DNA of 64,000 nucleotides. Origin: Herbidospora solisilvae. Lineage in GTDB: Bacteria > Actinomycetota > Actinomycetes > Streptosporangiales > Streptosporangiaceae. The position numbers were made by a program, and so were the translations under genes. Below, in pieces: positions 32,496-41,456 of this stretch. The notes beneath the pieces are model-generated. The model had not been told where the DNA came from and ran no database searches. It worked only from the letters and a program-made list of their open reading frames with translations. The DNA lies in assembly GCF_009901565.1 (NCBI RefSeq), contig NZ_WXEW01000014.1:62001-126000 (forward strand), written 5' to 3'. Position 1 is the stretch's first letter. Every line of letters starts with the position of its first letter.

Positions 32496-33438
32496 TCGCG
32501 CGGGTCTCCCCCACGGCCAGGTCCCACAGGTCGGCCGGTGGGAGGCCCCTGCGGGTCCACTCGCGGCGGGCCTCCTCCACGGGTTCCAGCAGGGGTTCGC
32601 CCGACAGGACGAAGGTGCCCCAGTGCATGGTGGCCATCCGCCGGGCGCCCACGTCGAGGGTGGCCTGGACGGCCTGGGCCGGGTCGACGTGGAAGTTCTT
32701 CATGAACCAGCGGGGTTCGTAGGCGCCGACCGGCATCAGGGCCACGTCGATGCCCGGGTGGCGGCGGCCGATCTCGGTGAAGTGGTCGCCGTAGCCGGTG
32801 TCGCCGGCGAAGAAGACGCGCTGGTCGTGCCACGACAACACCCAGCCGCCCCATAACGTCCGGCAGGTGTCGAACAGGCCCCGGCGGGACCAGTGGCGGG
32901 CCGGGACGAAGTCGAAGCGGACGTCGCCCACGTGGGCCGACTCCCACCAGTCGAGTTCGACGACGTTGGTGAAGCCGCGCCGGGTGAACCACGAGGCCAG
33001 GTTCGCGGGAACCAGGACGGCGGTGTCCCTCGGCAGGCGGCGGACGGTCGGGGCGTCGAGGTGGTCGTAGTGGTTGTGGCTGATGACGACCGCGTCGACC
33101 GGCGGGAGGTCCGACCAGGCGACGCCGGGCGGGGTGAGGCGCTGGCGGACGCCGGGGATCTTCCGCGACCACACCGGGTCGGTCAGCACCGTCAGGCCGC
33201 CGATCTGGACGACGTAGGTCGCGTGGCCGACCCATGTGACCAGGGCGTCGGTGCCCGTCGGGGAGGGCAGGCCGTCGCGGTGGACGGGGATCTGGTCGGC
33301 GTCGCCGATGTCGGTGCGCAGTTCGCCGTGCCCGACGACCGACGCCAGTTCCTTGAACGAGGCGAGCGGAGAGAGCAGCCGGTCGGCGAAACCGCCGCTC
33401 CAGCGTGGGGCTCCGAGAGGGATGTGCGTCTGGGTCAC
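32488..33438 (-). CDS. MBL-fold metallo-hydrolase (NAPE-PLD/UlaG-like)
   Basis: A 316-residue metallo-beta-lactamase-fold hydrolase. The zinc motif appears as SHNHYDHLD (about 112-120), with further ligands in FAGDTGYGDHF and the late MHWGTF. Preceding segments VTWVGHATYVVQIGGLTVLTDPVW and PARHWSRRGLFDTCRTLWGGW are typical of the N-acyl-phosphatidylethanolamine phospholipase D-like group. The natural substrate in bacteria is unknown. GTG start; convergent with vapC. Confidence 0.9.
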   Translation of the reverse strand: MTQTHIPLGAPRWSGGFADRLLSPLASFKELASVVGHGELRTDIGDADQIPVHRDGLPSPTGTDALVTWVGHATYVVQIGGLTVLTDPVWSRKIPGVRQRLTPPGVAWSDLPPVDAVVISHNHYDHLDAPTVRRLPRDTAVLVPANLASWFTRRGFTNVVELDWWESAHVGDVRFDFVPARHWSRRGLFDTCRTLWGGWVLSWHDQRVFFAGDTGYGDHFTEIGRRHPGIDVALMPVGAYEPRWFMKNFHVDPAQAVQATLDVGARRMATMHWGTFVLSGEPLLEPVEEARREWTRRGLPPADLWDLAVGETRAIT

Positions 33439-33466
33439 CCTCTTGGTGATCCCCCTGACACGGGAA

Positions 33467-33901
33467 TTATGCGTCGCCGCGCGATCGGCCGCGCCGCCAC
33501 CACGGGGGCACCCGGGCGTAGCCGCCGTCGTCGAGGTCGGCCAGGCGCTCGAACGGGTTGTAGGTCGCCGGGTTCCCGCACGTCAGCACCGACACCAGCA
33601 CCGAGACGACGTAGAGCGGCAACATCGGCAGGCCCACGCAGGCGGCGTACTGGCTGGCGTGGCGGGACTCGTGGAGGAGGAGCCGGCCGCTCAGGTAGCC
33701 GTAGGGGTGCTTGGTCAGCACGACGTTGCCGACGGTGAAGGCCCCGGCGATGGGGAACGACAGGCGGTAGCCGTGGGCGTACACGAGACCGAGTTCGCCC
33801 TTGTGCAGGGTCGCCCCGCCGATGCGGGCGATCAGCAGGCCCAGCGGGGTCGACAGGTTGATCCAGTTGACGGCGCGGCGGAAGCGGAAGTACGGCCCCA
33901 T
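33467..33901 (-). CDS. Hypothetical protein with HESRH motif
   Basis: A 144-residue protein (ATG 33901; an in-frame GTG lies at 33907) with hydrophobic stretches near residues 12-30 and 95-112. The motif LLHESRHASQY (about 75-85) resembles the zinc-binding HExxH of metalloproteases, but with Ser-Arg between Glu and His, and follows GYRLSFPIAGAF. It occurs in actinomycetes as an uncharacterised family as far as I recall. Protease function is not established. 28 bases separate it from the MBL gene on the same strand. Confidence 0.7.
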   Translation of the reverse strand: MGPYFRFRRAVNWINLSTPLGLLIARIGGATLHKGELGLVYAHGYRLSFPIAGAFTVGNVVLTKHPYGYLSGRLLLHESRHASQYAACVGLPMLPLYVVSVLVSVLTCGNPATYNPFERLADLDDGGYARVPPWWRRGRSRGDA

Positions 33902-33916
33902 CAGCACATCATGCGC

Positions 33917-34405
33917 TCACTCGGCCAGGAACGAGTAGTGCCCCCGGTGGTAGATCAGCGGCGCGGCGTCACGCGGGGTCGCCACGGTCTCCACGCCGCC
34001 GACGACGATCGAGTGGTCGCCCGCGTCGTGGACGGCGACGGTCCGCAACTCCATGGTGGCGATGGCCCGGTCGAGCAGCGCGACGCCGAGCGTGCCCCGG
34101 TGGTGGGGGAAACCGGTCAGCTGGCCCTCCAGCGACCGGCCGCGTTTGGCCAGGTAGCGGGAGACCTCCTCGTCGTCTTCACCGAGGACCGAGACGCCCC
34201 ACACACCCGCCCGGAGGACCGTGTCGTGGAAGCGGGCGACCTTCTCGGCGCAGAACAGGGCCAGCAGGGGGTCGAGCGACACCGACGCGAAGGAGTTGAC
34301 CGTCATCGCGTGATCGGTTCCGGCCGGGTCGACGGTCGTGACGATGACGATCCCGGTCGCGAAACGGCCGGCCACCTTCCGGTAAAGATCCCTGTCGGCG
34401 AGCAC
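33917..34405 (-). CDS. Flavin reductase-like, FMN-binding split barrel protein
   Basis: A 162-residue protein starting at GTG 34405 (LADRDLYRKVAGRFATGIVIVTT). The flavin-binding segment AMTVNSFASVSLDPLLALFCAEK and the later AGDHSIVVGGVE are the marks of the HpaC/ActVB-type flavin reductases. These use NAD(P)H to reduce FMN or FAD for a partner monooxygenase; none is adjacent. It lies between the HESRH protein and the DUF6113-like gene on the same strand with gaps of 15 and 5 bases. Confidence 0.88.
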   Translation of the reverse strand: MLADRDLYRKVAGRFATGIVIVTTVDPAGTDHAMTVNSFASVSLDPLLALFCAEKVARFHDTVLRAGVWGVSVLGEDDEEVSRYLAKRGRSLEGQLTGFPHHRGTLGVALLDRAIATMELRTVAVHDAGDHSIVVGGVETVATPRDAAPLIYHRGHYSFLAE

Positions 34406-34410
34406 GCACC

Positions 34411-34854
34411 TTACCTTATGCGGACGTTCTGCCTGAGCAGCCAGGAGCCTCCCGCGGACGGGGCGAACACGACGGCCAGGGCGACGGCCACCAGACCGCC
34501 GTAGAGGTAGATGTATCCGCCCAGCGTGGCCGCGATGGCCAGGTCGCCCTCCGGGCGGGGGCCGGCCAGGATCATCGACGGGATCACCCAGCCGACGGCC
34601 ACCACCCCGGCCGCCATGCGGGTGCGCATCAGGCGGCCCATCGCGTAGGGGAGCCCGAACAGGATCAGCACCGCCAGGACCGCCCCGACGGGGAGGGTGC
34701 CGAACAGGTACCACTCGTGTTCGAAGGCGCCCACGACCCCCACGACCAGGCCGAGCATGAACAGCACGCCGTAGGCGGCGCCGGTGACGGCGGGCTCGGC
34801 GCCGCTCGGACCGTCGTCGTGTTCGGCGGTCTCGGGAGCGGCGTTCACCATCAT
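34411..34854 (-). CDS. DUF6113-like membrane protein next to mshB
   Basis: A 147-residue protein with four predicted helices (about 25-45, 50-75, 80-99 and 108-132). The N-terminus is hydrophilic and acidic. I recall this as the small membrane protein that follows mshB in many actinomycetes (DUF6113, Rv1171-like position). It starts nine bases after the mshB stop, so it is in the mshB operon. Function is unknown. Confidence 0.78.
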   Translation of the reverse strand: MMVNAAPETAEHDDGPSGAEPAVTGAAYGVLFMLGLVVGVVGAFEHEWYLFGTLPVGAVLAVLILFGLPYAMGRLMRTRMAAGVVAVGWVIPSMILAGPRPEGDLAIAATLGGYIYLYGGLVAVALAVVFAPSAGGSWLLRQNVRIR

Positions 34855-34863
34855 GGGCTGAGG

Positions 34864-35652
34864 CTAGCCGATGCCGGCGAACAGGTCGTCTTCGCGCCCC
34901 GCTACGGAGGGTCCCGCTTTGCGCACGAAGTGTTCGACGCCGCGCGCCTCCTGGCCGACGCCGTTCGACAGGGCGAAGCGGGGGGCGTCGACGGTGATCT
35001 GGGTGGCGTGGGCGCGCAGGGCGTTGAGTTTGGCGTCGAGGTAGGGGCGGGCGTCGATCGAGGTGGTGACCGTCTCGCGGCCGTAACCGAGGGCGTCGAC
35101 GTCTTCAGGCTGGAAGATCTCCATGCGGGCCGCCGCCTCCAGCATCTCGGAGCGGAGCTGGGCGGTCTGGTAGAACTTCGCGACCGTGCCGGCCAGCTCG
35201 AACGCCCGCCAGGCCACGCGGTGGGCCTGGATGTGATCGGGATGGCCGTAGAGGCCGTTCTCGTCGTAGGTGACGATCACCTGGGGGCGTACCGCCTCGA
35301 TGATCGCGAGGAGCCGCTCGGCGGCCTCGTCGACCGGGGCGCGCCAGAAGCAGCGGGGGTCGTCGTTTTCGGCCGCGCCCATCATGCCGCTGTCGCGGTA
35401 GCCGAGGAAGCGGTGGTCGTCGACGCCGAGGTTCCGGCAGGCGGCCGCCAGTTCCCGCTCGCGGTAGGCGCCCAGCTCGTCGGGGCCAAGGTGAGCGAGG
35501 GTCGAGGGGATGATCTCCCCCATCTCGCCGCGGGTGCAGGTGACCAGGGTCACGTGGGCGCCCTCGGCGGCGTAGCGGGCCATCGTGGCGCCGGTTCCGA
35601 TCGTCTCGTCGTCGGGATGGGCGTGCACGAGGAGGAGGCGTCGGTCGGGCAT
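34864..35652 (-). CDS. mshB: GlcNAc-inositol deacetylase of mycothiol synthesis
   Basis: A 262-residue zinc deacetylase (PIG-L/LmbE family) that removes acetate from 1-O-(GlcNAc)-myo-inositol, the second enzymatic step to mycothiol. Zinc ligands are in VHAHPDDE near the N-terminus and [10 protein letters not shown] (about 137-146). MshB-specific features are [18 protein letters not shown] and [11 protein letters not shown]. It starts at ATG 35652, 19 bases from the divergent S9 peptidase. Mycothiol confirms an actinobacterial host. The rest of the msh pathway is not in the window. Confidence 0.95.
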   Translation of the reverse strand: MPDRRLLLVHAHPDDETIGTGATMARYAAEGAHVTLVTCTRGEMGEIIPSTLAHLGPDELGAYRERELAAACRNLGVDDHRFLGYRDSGMMGAAENDDPRCFWRAPVDEAAERLLAIIEAVRPQVIVTYDENGLYGHPDHIQAHRVAWRAFELAGTVAKFYQTAQLRSEMLEAAARMEIFQPEDVDALGYGRETVTTSIDARPYLDAKLNALRAHATQITVDAPRFALSNGVGQEARGVEHFVRKAGPSVAGREDDLFAGIG

Positions 35653-35671
35653 GCTGGCACTATAAGGGGCT

Positions 35672-37705
35672 ATGACTGAGAGCTTCCCTCGCCTGCATGC
35701 CCGGACCCGCCGGTTCACGCTCGGGGTGCCGCGCGGATTCACCCTCACCCCCGCCGGTGACAAGGTGATCTTCCAGCGGACCAAGTCGGGCACCGACCCC
35801 GTGACCTGCCTGTGGGAACTCGACGTCGCCTCGGGCGAGGAGCGGCTGCTCGTCGACCCGCTGATCCTGGGTGCGGCCGAGGAGGAACTGCCGCCGGAGG
35901 AGCGGGCCCGGCGGGAACGGGCCCGCGAGTCGGCCGGCGGCGTGGTCGGGTTCTCCCACGCCGGGCACCGGATCGTCTTCACCCTTTCCGGCGCCCTGTA
36001 CGTCTGGGAGGCCGGCGAGATCCGCTGGCTGAAGACCCCGGGAGGGGTGATCGACCCGCGCCTGTCCCCCGACGGCGGCAAGGTCGCCTACGTCAGCGGC
36101 GGGCGGCTGCGGGTGCAGGACCTGGAGACCGGCTCCGACTTCGAGGTGGCCGGGGAGGACGGCGCGACCTGGGGCCTGGCCGAGTTCATCGCCTCCGAGG
36201 AACTCGACCGCATGCGCGGCTACTGGTGGTCGCCCGACGCCTCGGCGCTGCTGGTCGCCCGGGTCGACGACTCTCCGGTGCAGGTCTGGCACATCGCCGA
36301 CCCGGCCAACCCGGGCAACGACCCGGTCGCGATCGCCTATCCGGCGGCCGGCACCGCCAACGCGCGCGTCAACCTCTACATCGTGGGCCTCGACGGCATC
36401 CGCACCGAGGTGCCCTTCGAGCACGAATACCTGGTCACCGCGTCCTGGGACGCGTTCGGGCCGTTCATCGTGACGCTGTCGCGCGACCAGAGGTCGCTGC
36501 GGCTGCTCGCGGTCGACCCGACCACGGGCGGCACCACCCTGATCCGGGAGGACGCCGACGACAAATGGGTCGAGGCGGCTCCGGGCGTGCCGGCGCACAC
36601 CGCCGACGGCGCCGTGGTCTGGGTGGCCGACGCCGACGGCGGGCGGCGGCTGTTCGTGGGCTCCGATCCGGTGACGCCACCGTCGCTGCAGGTCCGCAGC
36701 GTGGTCGACGTCGACGGCAACGTGGTGCTGTTCACCGCGAGCGGCGGCGACCCGGCGCAGGTGCAGTTGTGGTCGTACGCCCAGGGCACCCTCAGCCCTC
36801 TCTCGACCGACGCGGGCGTGTTCACCGGACGCCGCAGCGGCGGCGTGACCGTCGTGGTGGCGCAGTCGCTCGACCACGAGGGCGTGTCGGTGCGGGTGAT
36901 CCGGCTCGACGGCAGCTCGGTGCCGATCGCCAGCGTGGCCGAGCGGCCCGGTCTCGACCTGCGCGTCTCCCTTTCTCGGGCGGGCTCCCGCGAGTTGTCC
37001 ACGGCCGTCCTGCTGCCGTCGTGGCACGTCGAGGGGTCGGCCAAGCTGCCGGTCCTGATGGACCCCTACGGCGGCCCGCACGCCCAGCGGGTGCTCCACT
37101 CCCACCGGATGTTCCTGGAGCCGCAGTGGTGGGCCGAGCAGGGCTTCGCGGTGATCGTCGCCGACGGGCGCGGCACCCCCGGACGCGGCCCGGCCTTCGA
37201 GCGCGAGGTCCACCACGACTTCACCGTCACCCTCGACGACCAGGTCGAGGTGCTCCAGTCGATGCCCCACCCCGACCTCGACCTGACCAAGGTCGCGATC
37301 CGGGGCTGGTCGTTCGGCGGCTACCTGGCGGCCCTGGCGGTGCTGCGACGGCCCGACGTGTTCCACGCCGCCATCGCGGGCGCGCCGGTCACCGACTGGC
37401 GGCTCTACGACACGGCGTACACCGAGCGTTATCTGGGCCACCCGTCCGAGGGCCACTACGAACACTCCTCGCTTCTCGCGGCCGACGCGGAGAAGCTGGA
37501 GCGGCCGCTGATGCTGATCCACGGCCTGGCCGACGACAACGTGGTGGCCGCCCACACGCTGCGGTTGTCGTCGGCGCTGCTGGCCGCCGGGCGGCCGCAC
37601 ACCGTGCTGCCGCTGTCGGGCGTCACCCACATGACGCCGCAGGAGGTCGTGGCCGAGAACCTCCTGCTGCTCCAGGTGGAGTTCCTGCGGCGCGCCCTGG
37701 GCTGA
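35672..37705 (+). CDS. S9 family prolyl oligopeptidase (DPP-IV-like)
   Basis: A 677-residue serine peptidase. An N-terminal eight-bladed beta-propeller (about 30-400) is followed by an alpha/beta-hydrolase domain. The nucleophile is Ser547 in GWSFGGY; the Asp lies in HGLADDNVV and the His in [20 protein letters not shown] in the propeller is the DPP-IV-type Glu motif that binds the substrate amino terminus, so dipeptide release from N-termini is likely. No signal peptide, hence cytosolic. Convergent with the ABC exporter genes (10-base gap). Confidence 0.93.
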   Translation: MTESFPRLHARTRRFTLGVPRGFTLTPAGDKVIFQRTKSGTDPVTCLWELDVASGEERLLVDPLILGAAEEELPPEERARRERARESAGGVVGFSHAGHRIVFTLSGALYVWEAGEIRWLKTPGGVIDPRLSPDGGKVAYVSGGRLRVQDLETGSDFEVAGEDGATWGLAEFIASEELDRMRGYWWSPDASALLVARVDDSPVQVWHIADPANPGNDPVAIAYPAAGTANARVNLYIVGLDGIRTEVPFEHEYLVTASWDAFGPFIVTLSRDQRSLRLLAVDPTTGGTTLIREDADDKWVEAAPGVPAHTADGAVVWVADADGGRRLFVGSDPVTPPSLQVRSVVDVDGNVVLFTASGGDPAQVQLWSYAQGTLSPLSTDAGVFTGRRSGGVTVVVAQSLDHEGVSVRVIRLDGSSVPIASVAERPGLDLRVSLSRAGSRELSTAVLLPSWHVEGSAKLPVLMDPYGGPHAQRVLHSHRMFLEPQWWAEQGFAVIVADGRGTPGRGPAFEREVHHDFTVTLDDQVEVLQSMPHPDLDLTKVAIRGWSFGGYLAALAVLRRPDVFHAAIAGAPVTDWRLYDTAYTERYLGHPSEGHYEHSSLLAADAEKLERPLMLIHGLADDNVVAAHTLRLSSALLAAGRPHTVLPLSGVTHMTPQEVVAENLLLLQVEFLRRALG

Positions 37706-37715
37706 TCCCCCGGGG

Positions 37716-39449
37716 TCAGCGCCGCCAGCTCTCCCACAGGGCCGCGTAGGGGCCGCCGGCCATCACCAGTTCCTCGTGGGAGCCGAGTTCGCTGATCCGG
37801 CCGTCCTCGACGACGGCCACCCGGTCGGCGTCGTGGGCCGTGTAGAGACGGTGCGCGATGGCGATCACGGTGCGCCCGTCGAGGACCGCCGCCAGCGACC
37901 GCTCCAGGTGGCGGGCCTGGCGGGGGTCGATCAGCGAGGTCGCCTCGTCGAGCACCAGCGTGTGGGGGTCGGCCAGCACGAGCCGCGCCAGCGCGAGCTG
38001 CTGCGCCTGCGCGGGCGATAGGGCGGTGCCGCCCGACCCGACCTCGGCGTCCAGGCCCAGTTTCTCGGCCCACTCCCAGGCGTCCACCGCCTCCAGAGCG
38101 CGCTTCACGGCGTCGTCATCGGCCTCGGGACGGCCGATGAGGACGTTGTCGCGCAGCGTCCCCTTGAACACGTGGTGCTCCTGGGTGACCAGGGCGACCT
38201 GGCCGCGCAGCTCGGCCAGCGGCAGCTCGACCAGCGAGGCCCCGCCGACGGTGACGCTGCCGGTCCGCGGGCCGTGGATGCCGGCCAGCAGCCGCCCGAG
38301 GGTCGACTTCCCCGCGCCTGAGGGGCCCACCATGGCCAGGCGCTCGCCCGGCCGGACGTCGAGGTCGATGCCGTGCAGGACGTCGTGTCCTTCCCGGTAG
38401 GCGTACCGCACGTCCTCGGCCCTGATGGCGTCGCCGTCGGGGGTCGCCTCCGAGGGAACCCGGTCGTCGGGCACGTTGGCGACGCCCAGCAGGCGGGCCA
38501 TCGAGGCGCTGCCGACCTGGAGCTCGTCGATCCACGACAGCAGCCGGTCGAGCGGGTCGACGAGCTGCTGGATGTAGAGCGTGCCCGCGGTGACCTGGAA
38601 CAGCGTGACCCAGCCCTCCAGGTAGAACAGGCCGCCGAGGAACAGCGTGGCGACGACCGGGATCACGTAGCCCATCTCGACCGACGGGAACCAGACGGTC
38701 CGCAGGCTGAGCGAGTAGCGTTCGGCGGCGTAGGACTCCCGGATGTCGTCGTCGGTCCGGTCGCGGCGGCGGCCGGCCAGGCCCAGTGCCTCGACGGTCC
38801 GGGCGCCCTCGACGGTCTGCGCGAGGCCCTCGGTGAGGTTGGCGTACGCCGCGCCCTCCCGCAGGTAGGCGGGCCCCGACCGGTTCAGGTACCACCGGGT
38901 GGAGATCCACAGCAGCGGCACCGCCAGCAGCGACGGCAGCACCATCAGCGGTCCGACGATGACCAGCGCGCCGATCATGAACACGCCGGTGACCAGCGCG
39001 ATCAGGATCTCCGGCACCGCGTGCCGGACGGTCCGCGACAACGAGTCGACGTCGCGGGAGGTCCGGGTGATCAGGTCGCCCGAACCGGCCCGCTCGACCG
39101 TGGACAGCGGCAGCGCGAGCACCCGGTCGACGAACTCCTGGCGCAGCTCGGCCAACACCTTCTCACCGAGCCGCGACGACGCGTAGACGGCGAACCTGGT
39201 CAGGATTCCCTGGGCGATCACGAATCCGGCGATGGCCAGCGCGATCGTGTCGACGCGCACGTCGTGCGCGCCGTCGGCGACCGACTGCACGAGGCCGCCC
39301 AGCAGCGCCGGACCGGCGAGGCCGGTGAGCGCGGCCAGGCCGTGCAGGGCCAGCGCGGCCGACAGCTCTTTCGGATACTTGACCATCAGGCGCCGGGCGT
39401 AGGCGCGCACCTGTGCCTTGTCGGCGACCGGCAGGATCTGGCGGCTCAT
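37716..39449 (-). CDS. ABC exporter half, subunit with intact Walker motifs
   Basis: A 577-residue TMD-NBD half-transporter (six helices in about 30-320). The nucleotide domain has an intact Walker A (VGPSGAGKST), Q-loop TQEHH and Walker B TLVLDEATS, but its signature reads LSPAQAQQLALA instead of LSGGQ. It overlaps the partner gene upstream by four bases (ATGA). With the partner it forms a heterodimer in which this Walker A/B faces the partner's intact SGGQ, giving one working ATP site. The substrate is unknown; drug or peptide export is typical. Confidence 0.93.
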   Translation of the reverse strand: MSRQILPVADKAQVRAYARRLMVKYPKELSAALALHGLAALTGLAGPALLGGLVQSVADGAHDVRVDTIALAIAGFVIAQGILTRFAVYASSRLGEKVLAELRQEFVDRVLALPLSTVERAGSGDLITRTSRDVDSLSRTVRHAVPEILIALVTGVFMIGALVIVGPLMVLPSLLAVPLLWISTRWYLNRSGPAYLREGAAYANLTEGLAQTVEGARTVEALGLAGRRRDRTDDDIRESYAAERYSLSLRTVWFPSVEMGYVIPVVATLFLGGLFYLEGWVTLFQVTAGTLYIQQLVDPLDRLLSWIDELQVGSASMARLLGVANVPDDRVPSEATPDGDAIRAEDVRYAYREGHDVLHGIDLDVRPGERLAMVGPSGAGKSTLGRLLAGIHGPRTGSVTVGGASLVELPLAELRGQVALVTQEHHVFKGTLRDNVLIGRPEADDDAVKRALEAVDAWEWAEKLGLDAEVGSGGTALSPAQAQQLALARLVLADPHTLVLDEATSLIDPRQARHLERSLAAVLDGRTVIAIAHRLYTAHDADRVAVVEDGRISELGSHEELVMAGGPYAALWESWRR

Positions 39450-41128
39450 CGGTCCTCCCCTCGGGTGACGGTGGCGCGGTAGGCGGTGCTGGCGGTCAGC
39501 AGCTCGCGGTGGGTGCCCTCGGCGGCCGTCCGGCCGTCTTCCACGTAGAAGACGTGGTCGGCCCGGTCGAGCACGAGCGGGCTCGTGGTGACGACGAGGG
39601 TGGCTCTCCCGGCGCGGGCCTTGGCGAGGCGTTCGGCGATGCGGGCCTCGGTGTGGGCGTCGACGGCGCTGGTCGGCTCGACCAGGATCAGGATCTCCGG
39701 GTCGGCGGTCAGCGCCCGCGCGAGCCGCAGCCGCTGCTGCTGGCCGCCGGAGAACTCCCGCCCGGCCTCGGCCACGTGGGTGTCCAGGCCCTCGGGCAGC
39801 GCCTCGACGATGTCCTCGGCGCAGGCGGCGTACACGGCCGCCTCGACGTCGCCGTGGCCCCTGACGTCGAGCTCCTCACGGAGGGGCCCGGCGAACAGCG
39901 CGGCGGCGTTGTCGGCGACGAGGATGTGCCCGCGCACCGCCTCGACCGACAGGTCGGCCAGCGGCACGCCCGCGAGCGTCACCCGGCCGTCGGAGTAGCG
40001 GCCCAGGCGGTCGGCGATGGCGCTCGCCTCCTCGGGCGTGGCCGCGGCGAGCGCGGTGACCACGCCCTCGCGGACCACGACACCCGACTCCTCGTCGCGC
40101 AGGTCACCGTGGCGGGCCTGGGCGTCGCCGCCGGTGATCTCGGGCTCCAGCGACAGGATGCGGACGACCCGCTTGGCCGCCACGACGCCCTTGGTGAGCT
40201 TGTCGGCCGCCTCGGTGAGCGTGCGCAGCGGGGCGATCAGGAAGACGGCGTACCCGTAGAAGGAGACCAGTTCGCCCGCCGACAGGTCGCCCGCGAGCGC
40301 GAAGCGGGCGCCGAGCCAGGTCACGCAGGCGATCAGCAGGCCGGGCAGCAGCACCTGGGCGCCTTCGAGCAGCGACTCGACCGAGGCGACCCGCACGCCC
40401 GCCGCCCGGGTGCGCTGCGACTCGGCCCGGTAGCGGTCGGCGAACACCTGCTCGCCGCCGATGCCGCGCAGCACGCGCAGCCCCGCGACGATGTCGCCGG
40501 CCCGGGTGGCGAGGTCGCCCTGGAGGTCGCGATGGGCGTGCTGCCTGCGGTGCAGCGGCCGCAGCAGCGGGCTGATCACCAGCGCCATCAGCGGCACCCC
40601 GATCAGCACGAGCAGGCCGAGCGGCATGGAGGACGACAACATGATGACGGTCACGACGACGACGGCGACGAGCGCGCCCGCGCCGCGCAGGATGATGTCC
40701 ATCGCGTTGCCGATGTGGGCGATGTCGGAGTTGCCGACGCTCACCACCTCGCCGGTCGACAGGCGCTTGGGCAGGGTCGCGCCCAGGCGGGTGGCCTGGC
40801 GGCTCGTGAGCTGGACGGTCGTGTAGGCGGAGGAGATCCAGGTGTAGACGGCGCAGCGGTGGCGCAGGACGCCGGTGAGGGCCTGCACCGCGCCGAGCCC
40901 GAAGAGCACCGCCGACCAGCGCGCGAGCTCGCCGGCGTCCTTGTCGATCACGGCGTCGACGCCGAACCCGATCACGGCCGGGATGAGGGCCTGGGTGGTC
41001 CACCACAGGATCGCGTAGGTGATGCCGAGCCACATGGGCAGGCCCTGGTCGCGGGCCATCCACCAGAGGTATCTGCCGGGCCCGCGCGTGTCTGGTTGGC
41101 CGGGATCGCCGGCCGGAAGAGCGCGCAT
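39446..41128 (-). CDS. ABC exporter half, subunit with degenerate nucleotide site
   Basis: A 560-residue TMD-NBD half-transporter starting MRALPAGDPGQPD. The transmembrane domain is normal (GGEQVFADRYRAES coupling region), but the NBD has no Walker A: the P-loop position reads TALAAATPEEASAIA. Walker B is LILVEPTS, with Val for the Mg-binding Asp. The signature SGGQQQRLRLARAL is intact. Thus it donates a signature to the partner's ATP but cannot bind ATP itself. It is the first gene of the operon and is divergent from the HTH/Clp-N pair across a twin operator. Confidence 0.92.
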   Translation of the reverse strand: MRALPAGDPGQPDTRGPGRYLWWMARDQGLPMWLGITYAILWWTTQALIPAVIGFGVDAVIDKDAGELARWSAVLFGLGAVQALTGVLRHRCAVYTWISSAYTTVQLTSRQATRLGATLPKRLSTGEVVSVGNSDIAHIGNAMDIILRGAGALVAVVVVTVIMLSSSMPLGLLVLIGVPLMALVISPLLRPLHRRQHAHRDLQGDLATRAGDIVAGLRVLRGIGGEQVFADRYRAESQRTRAAGVRVASVESLLEGAQVLLPGLLIACVTWLGARFALAGDLSAGELVSFYGYAVFLIAPLRTLTEAADKLTKGVVAAKRVVRILSLEPEITGGDAQARHGDLRDEESGVVVREGVVTALAAATPEEASAIADRLGRYSDGRVTLAGVPLADLSVEAVRGHILVADNAAALFAGPLREELDVRGHGDVEAAVYAACAEDIVEALPEGLDTHVAEAGREFSGGQQQRLRLARALTADPEILILVEPTSAVDAHTEARIAERLAKARAGRATLVVTTSPLVLDRADHVFYVEDGRTAAEGTHRELLTASTAYRATVTRGEDR

Positions 41129-41173
41129 CCTGCAAGCGTGGCAATCTCGCTGAACAGCCGTCCAGCCATTTAC

Positions 41174-41217
41174 GTCAACGCGGGTTGACACGATCACGGG
41201 CGTCAACCTACATTGAC
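41174..41217. promoter_or_regulatory. Twin operator GTCAA-N6-TTGAC in a divergent promoter
   Basis: Two copies of the dyad GTCAA-N6-TTGAC: site 1 at 41174-41189 is GTCAAC-GCGG-GTTGAC (perfect) and site 2 at 41202-41217 is GTCAA-CCTACA-TTGAC. Their starts are 28 bases apart. They lie between the ABC exporter operon (start 41128) and the small HTH gene (start 41221), and site 2 ends 3 bases before the HTH start codon. A -35-like TTGACA is part of site 1. The HTH protein is the natural candidate ligand. Confidence 0.6.
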
Positions 41218-41220
41218 ACC

Positions 41221-41454
41221 ATGAACGAGACAGCGCAGCTCGCCTCCGACGCGAGCAGCCGCGATCCCTCGATCGGTCTGCGGGCCGTGAGGGCACTGCG
41301 GATCCTCGTCGACCGCCTGGAGGCCCTCCAGGTCGAGAACGCCCGTGAGCAGGGCTGGTCGTGGCAGGACATCGCCGTCCACCTCGACGTCACCAGACAG
41401 GCCGTCCACAAGAAGTACGCGGGCGGGCGCGGCCTGCTCAGACGGGGAGACTGA
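41221..41454 (+). CDS. Small HTH regulator upstream of the Clp-N protein
   Basis: A 77-residue protein, essentially one helix-turn-helix: RLEALQVENAREQGWSWQDIAVHLDVTRQAVHKKYAGG, where WSWQDIAVHL and TRQAVHKKYA are the two helices. It belongs to a short-HTH group that I recall as commonly paired with Clp N-domain proteins in actinomycetes. It starts 3 bases after the second GTCAA-N6-TTGAC dyad, so autorepression is likely. The Clp-N gene begins two bases after its stop. Confidence 0.85.
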   Translation: MNETAQLASDASSRDPSIGLRAVRALRILVDRLEALQVENAREQGWSWQDIAVHLDVTRQAVHKKYAGGRGLLRRGD

Positions 41455-41456
41455 CG

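Noticed and set aside
35660-37630. Long minus-strand open frame opposite the S9 peptidase
   Set aside because: The plus-strand peptidase has a full catalytic triad and propeller; the antisense product is low-complexity.
41174-41217. HAIR (HspR) operator for the Clp-N gene
   Set aside because: The HAIR consensus CTTGAGT-N7-ACTCAAG does not match; the GTCAA-N6-TTGAC dyads are of another type.
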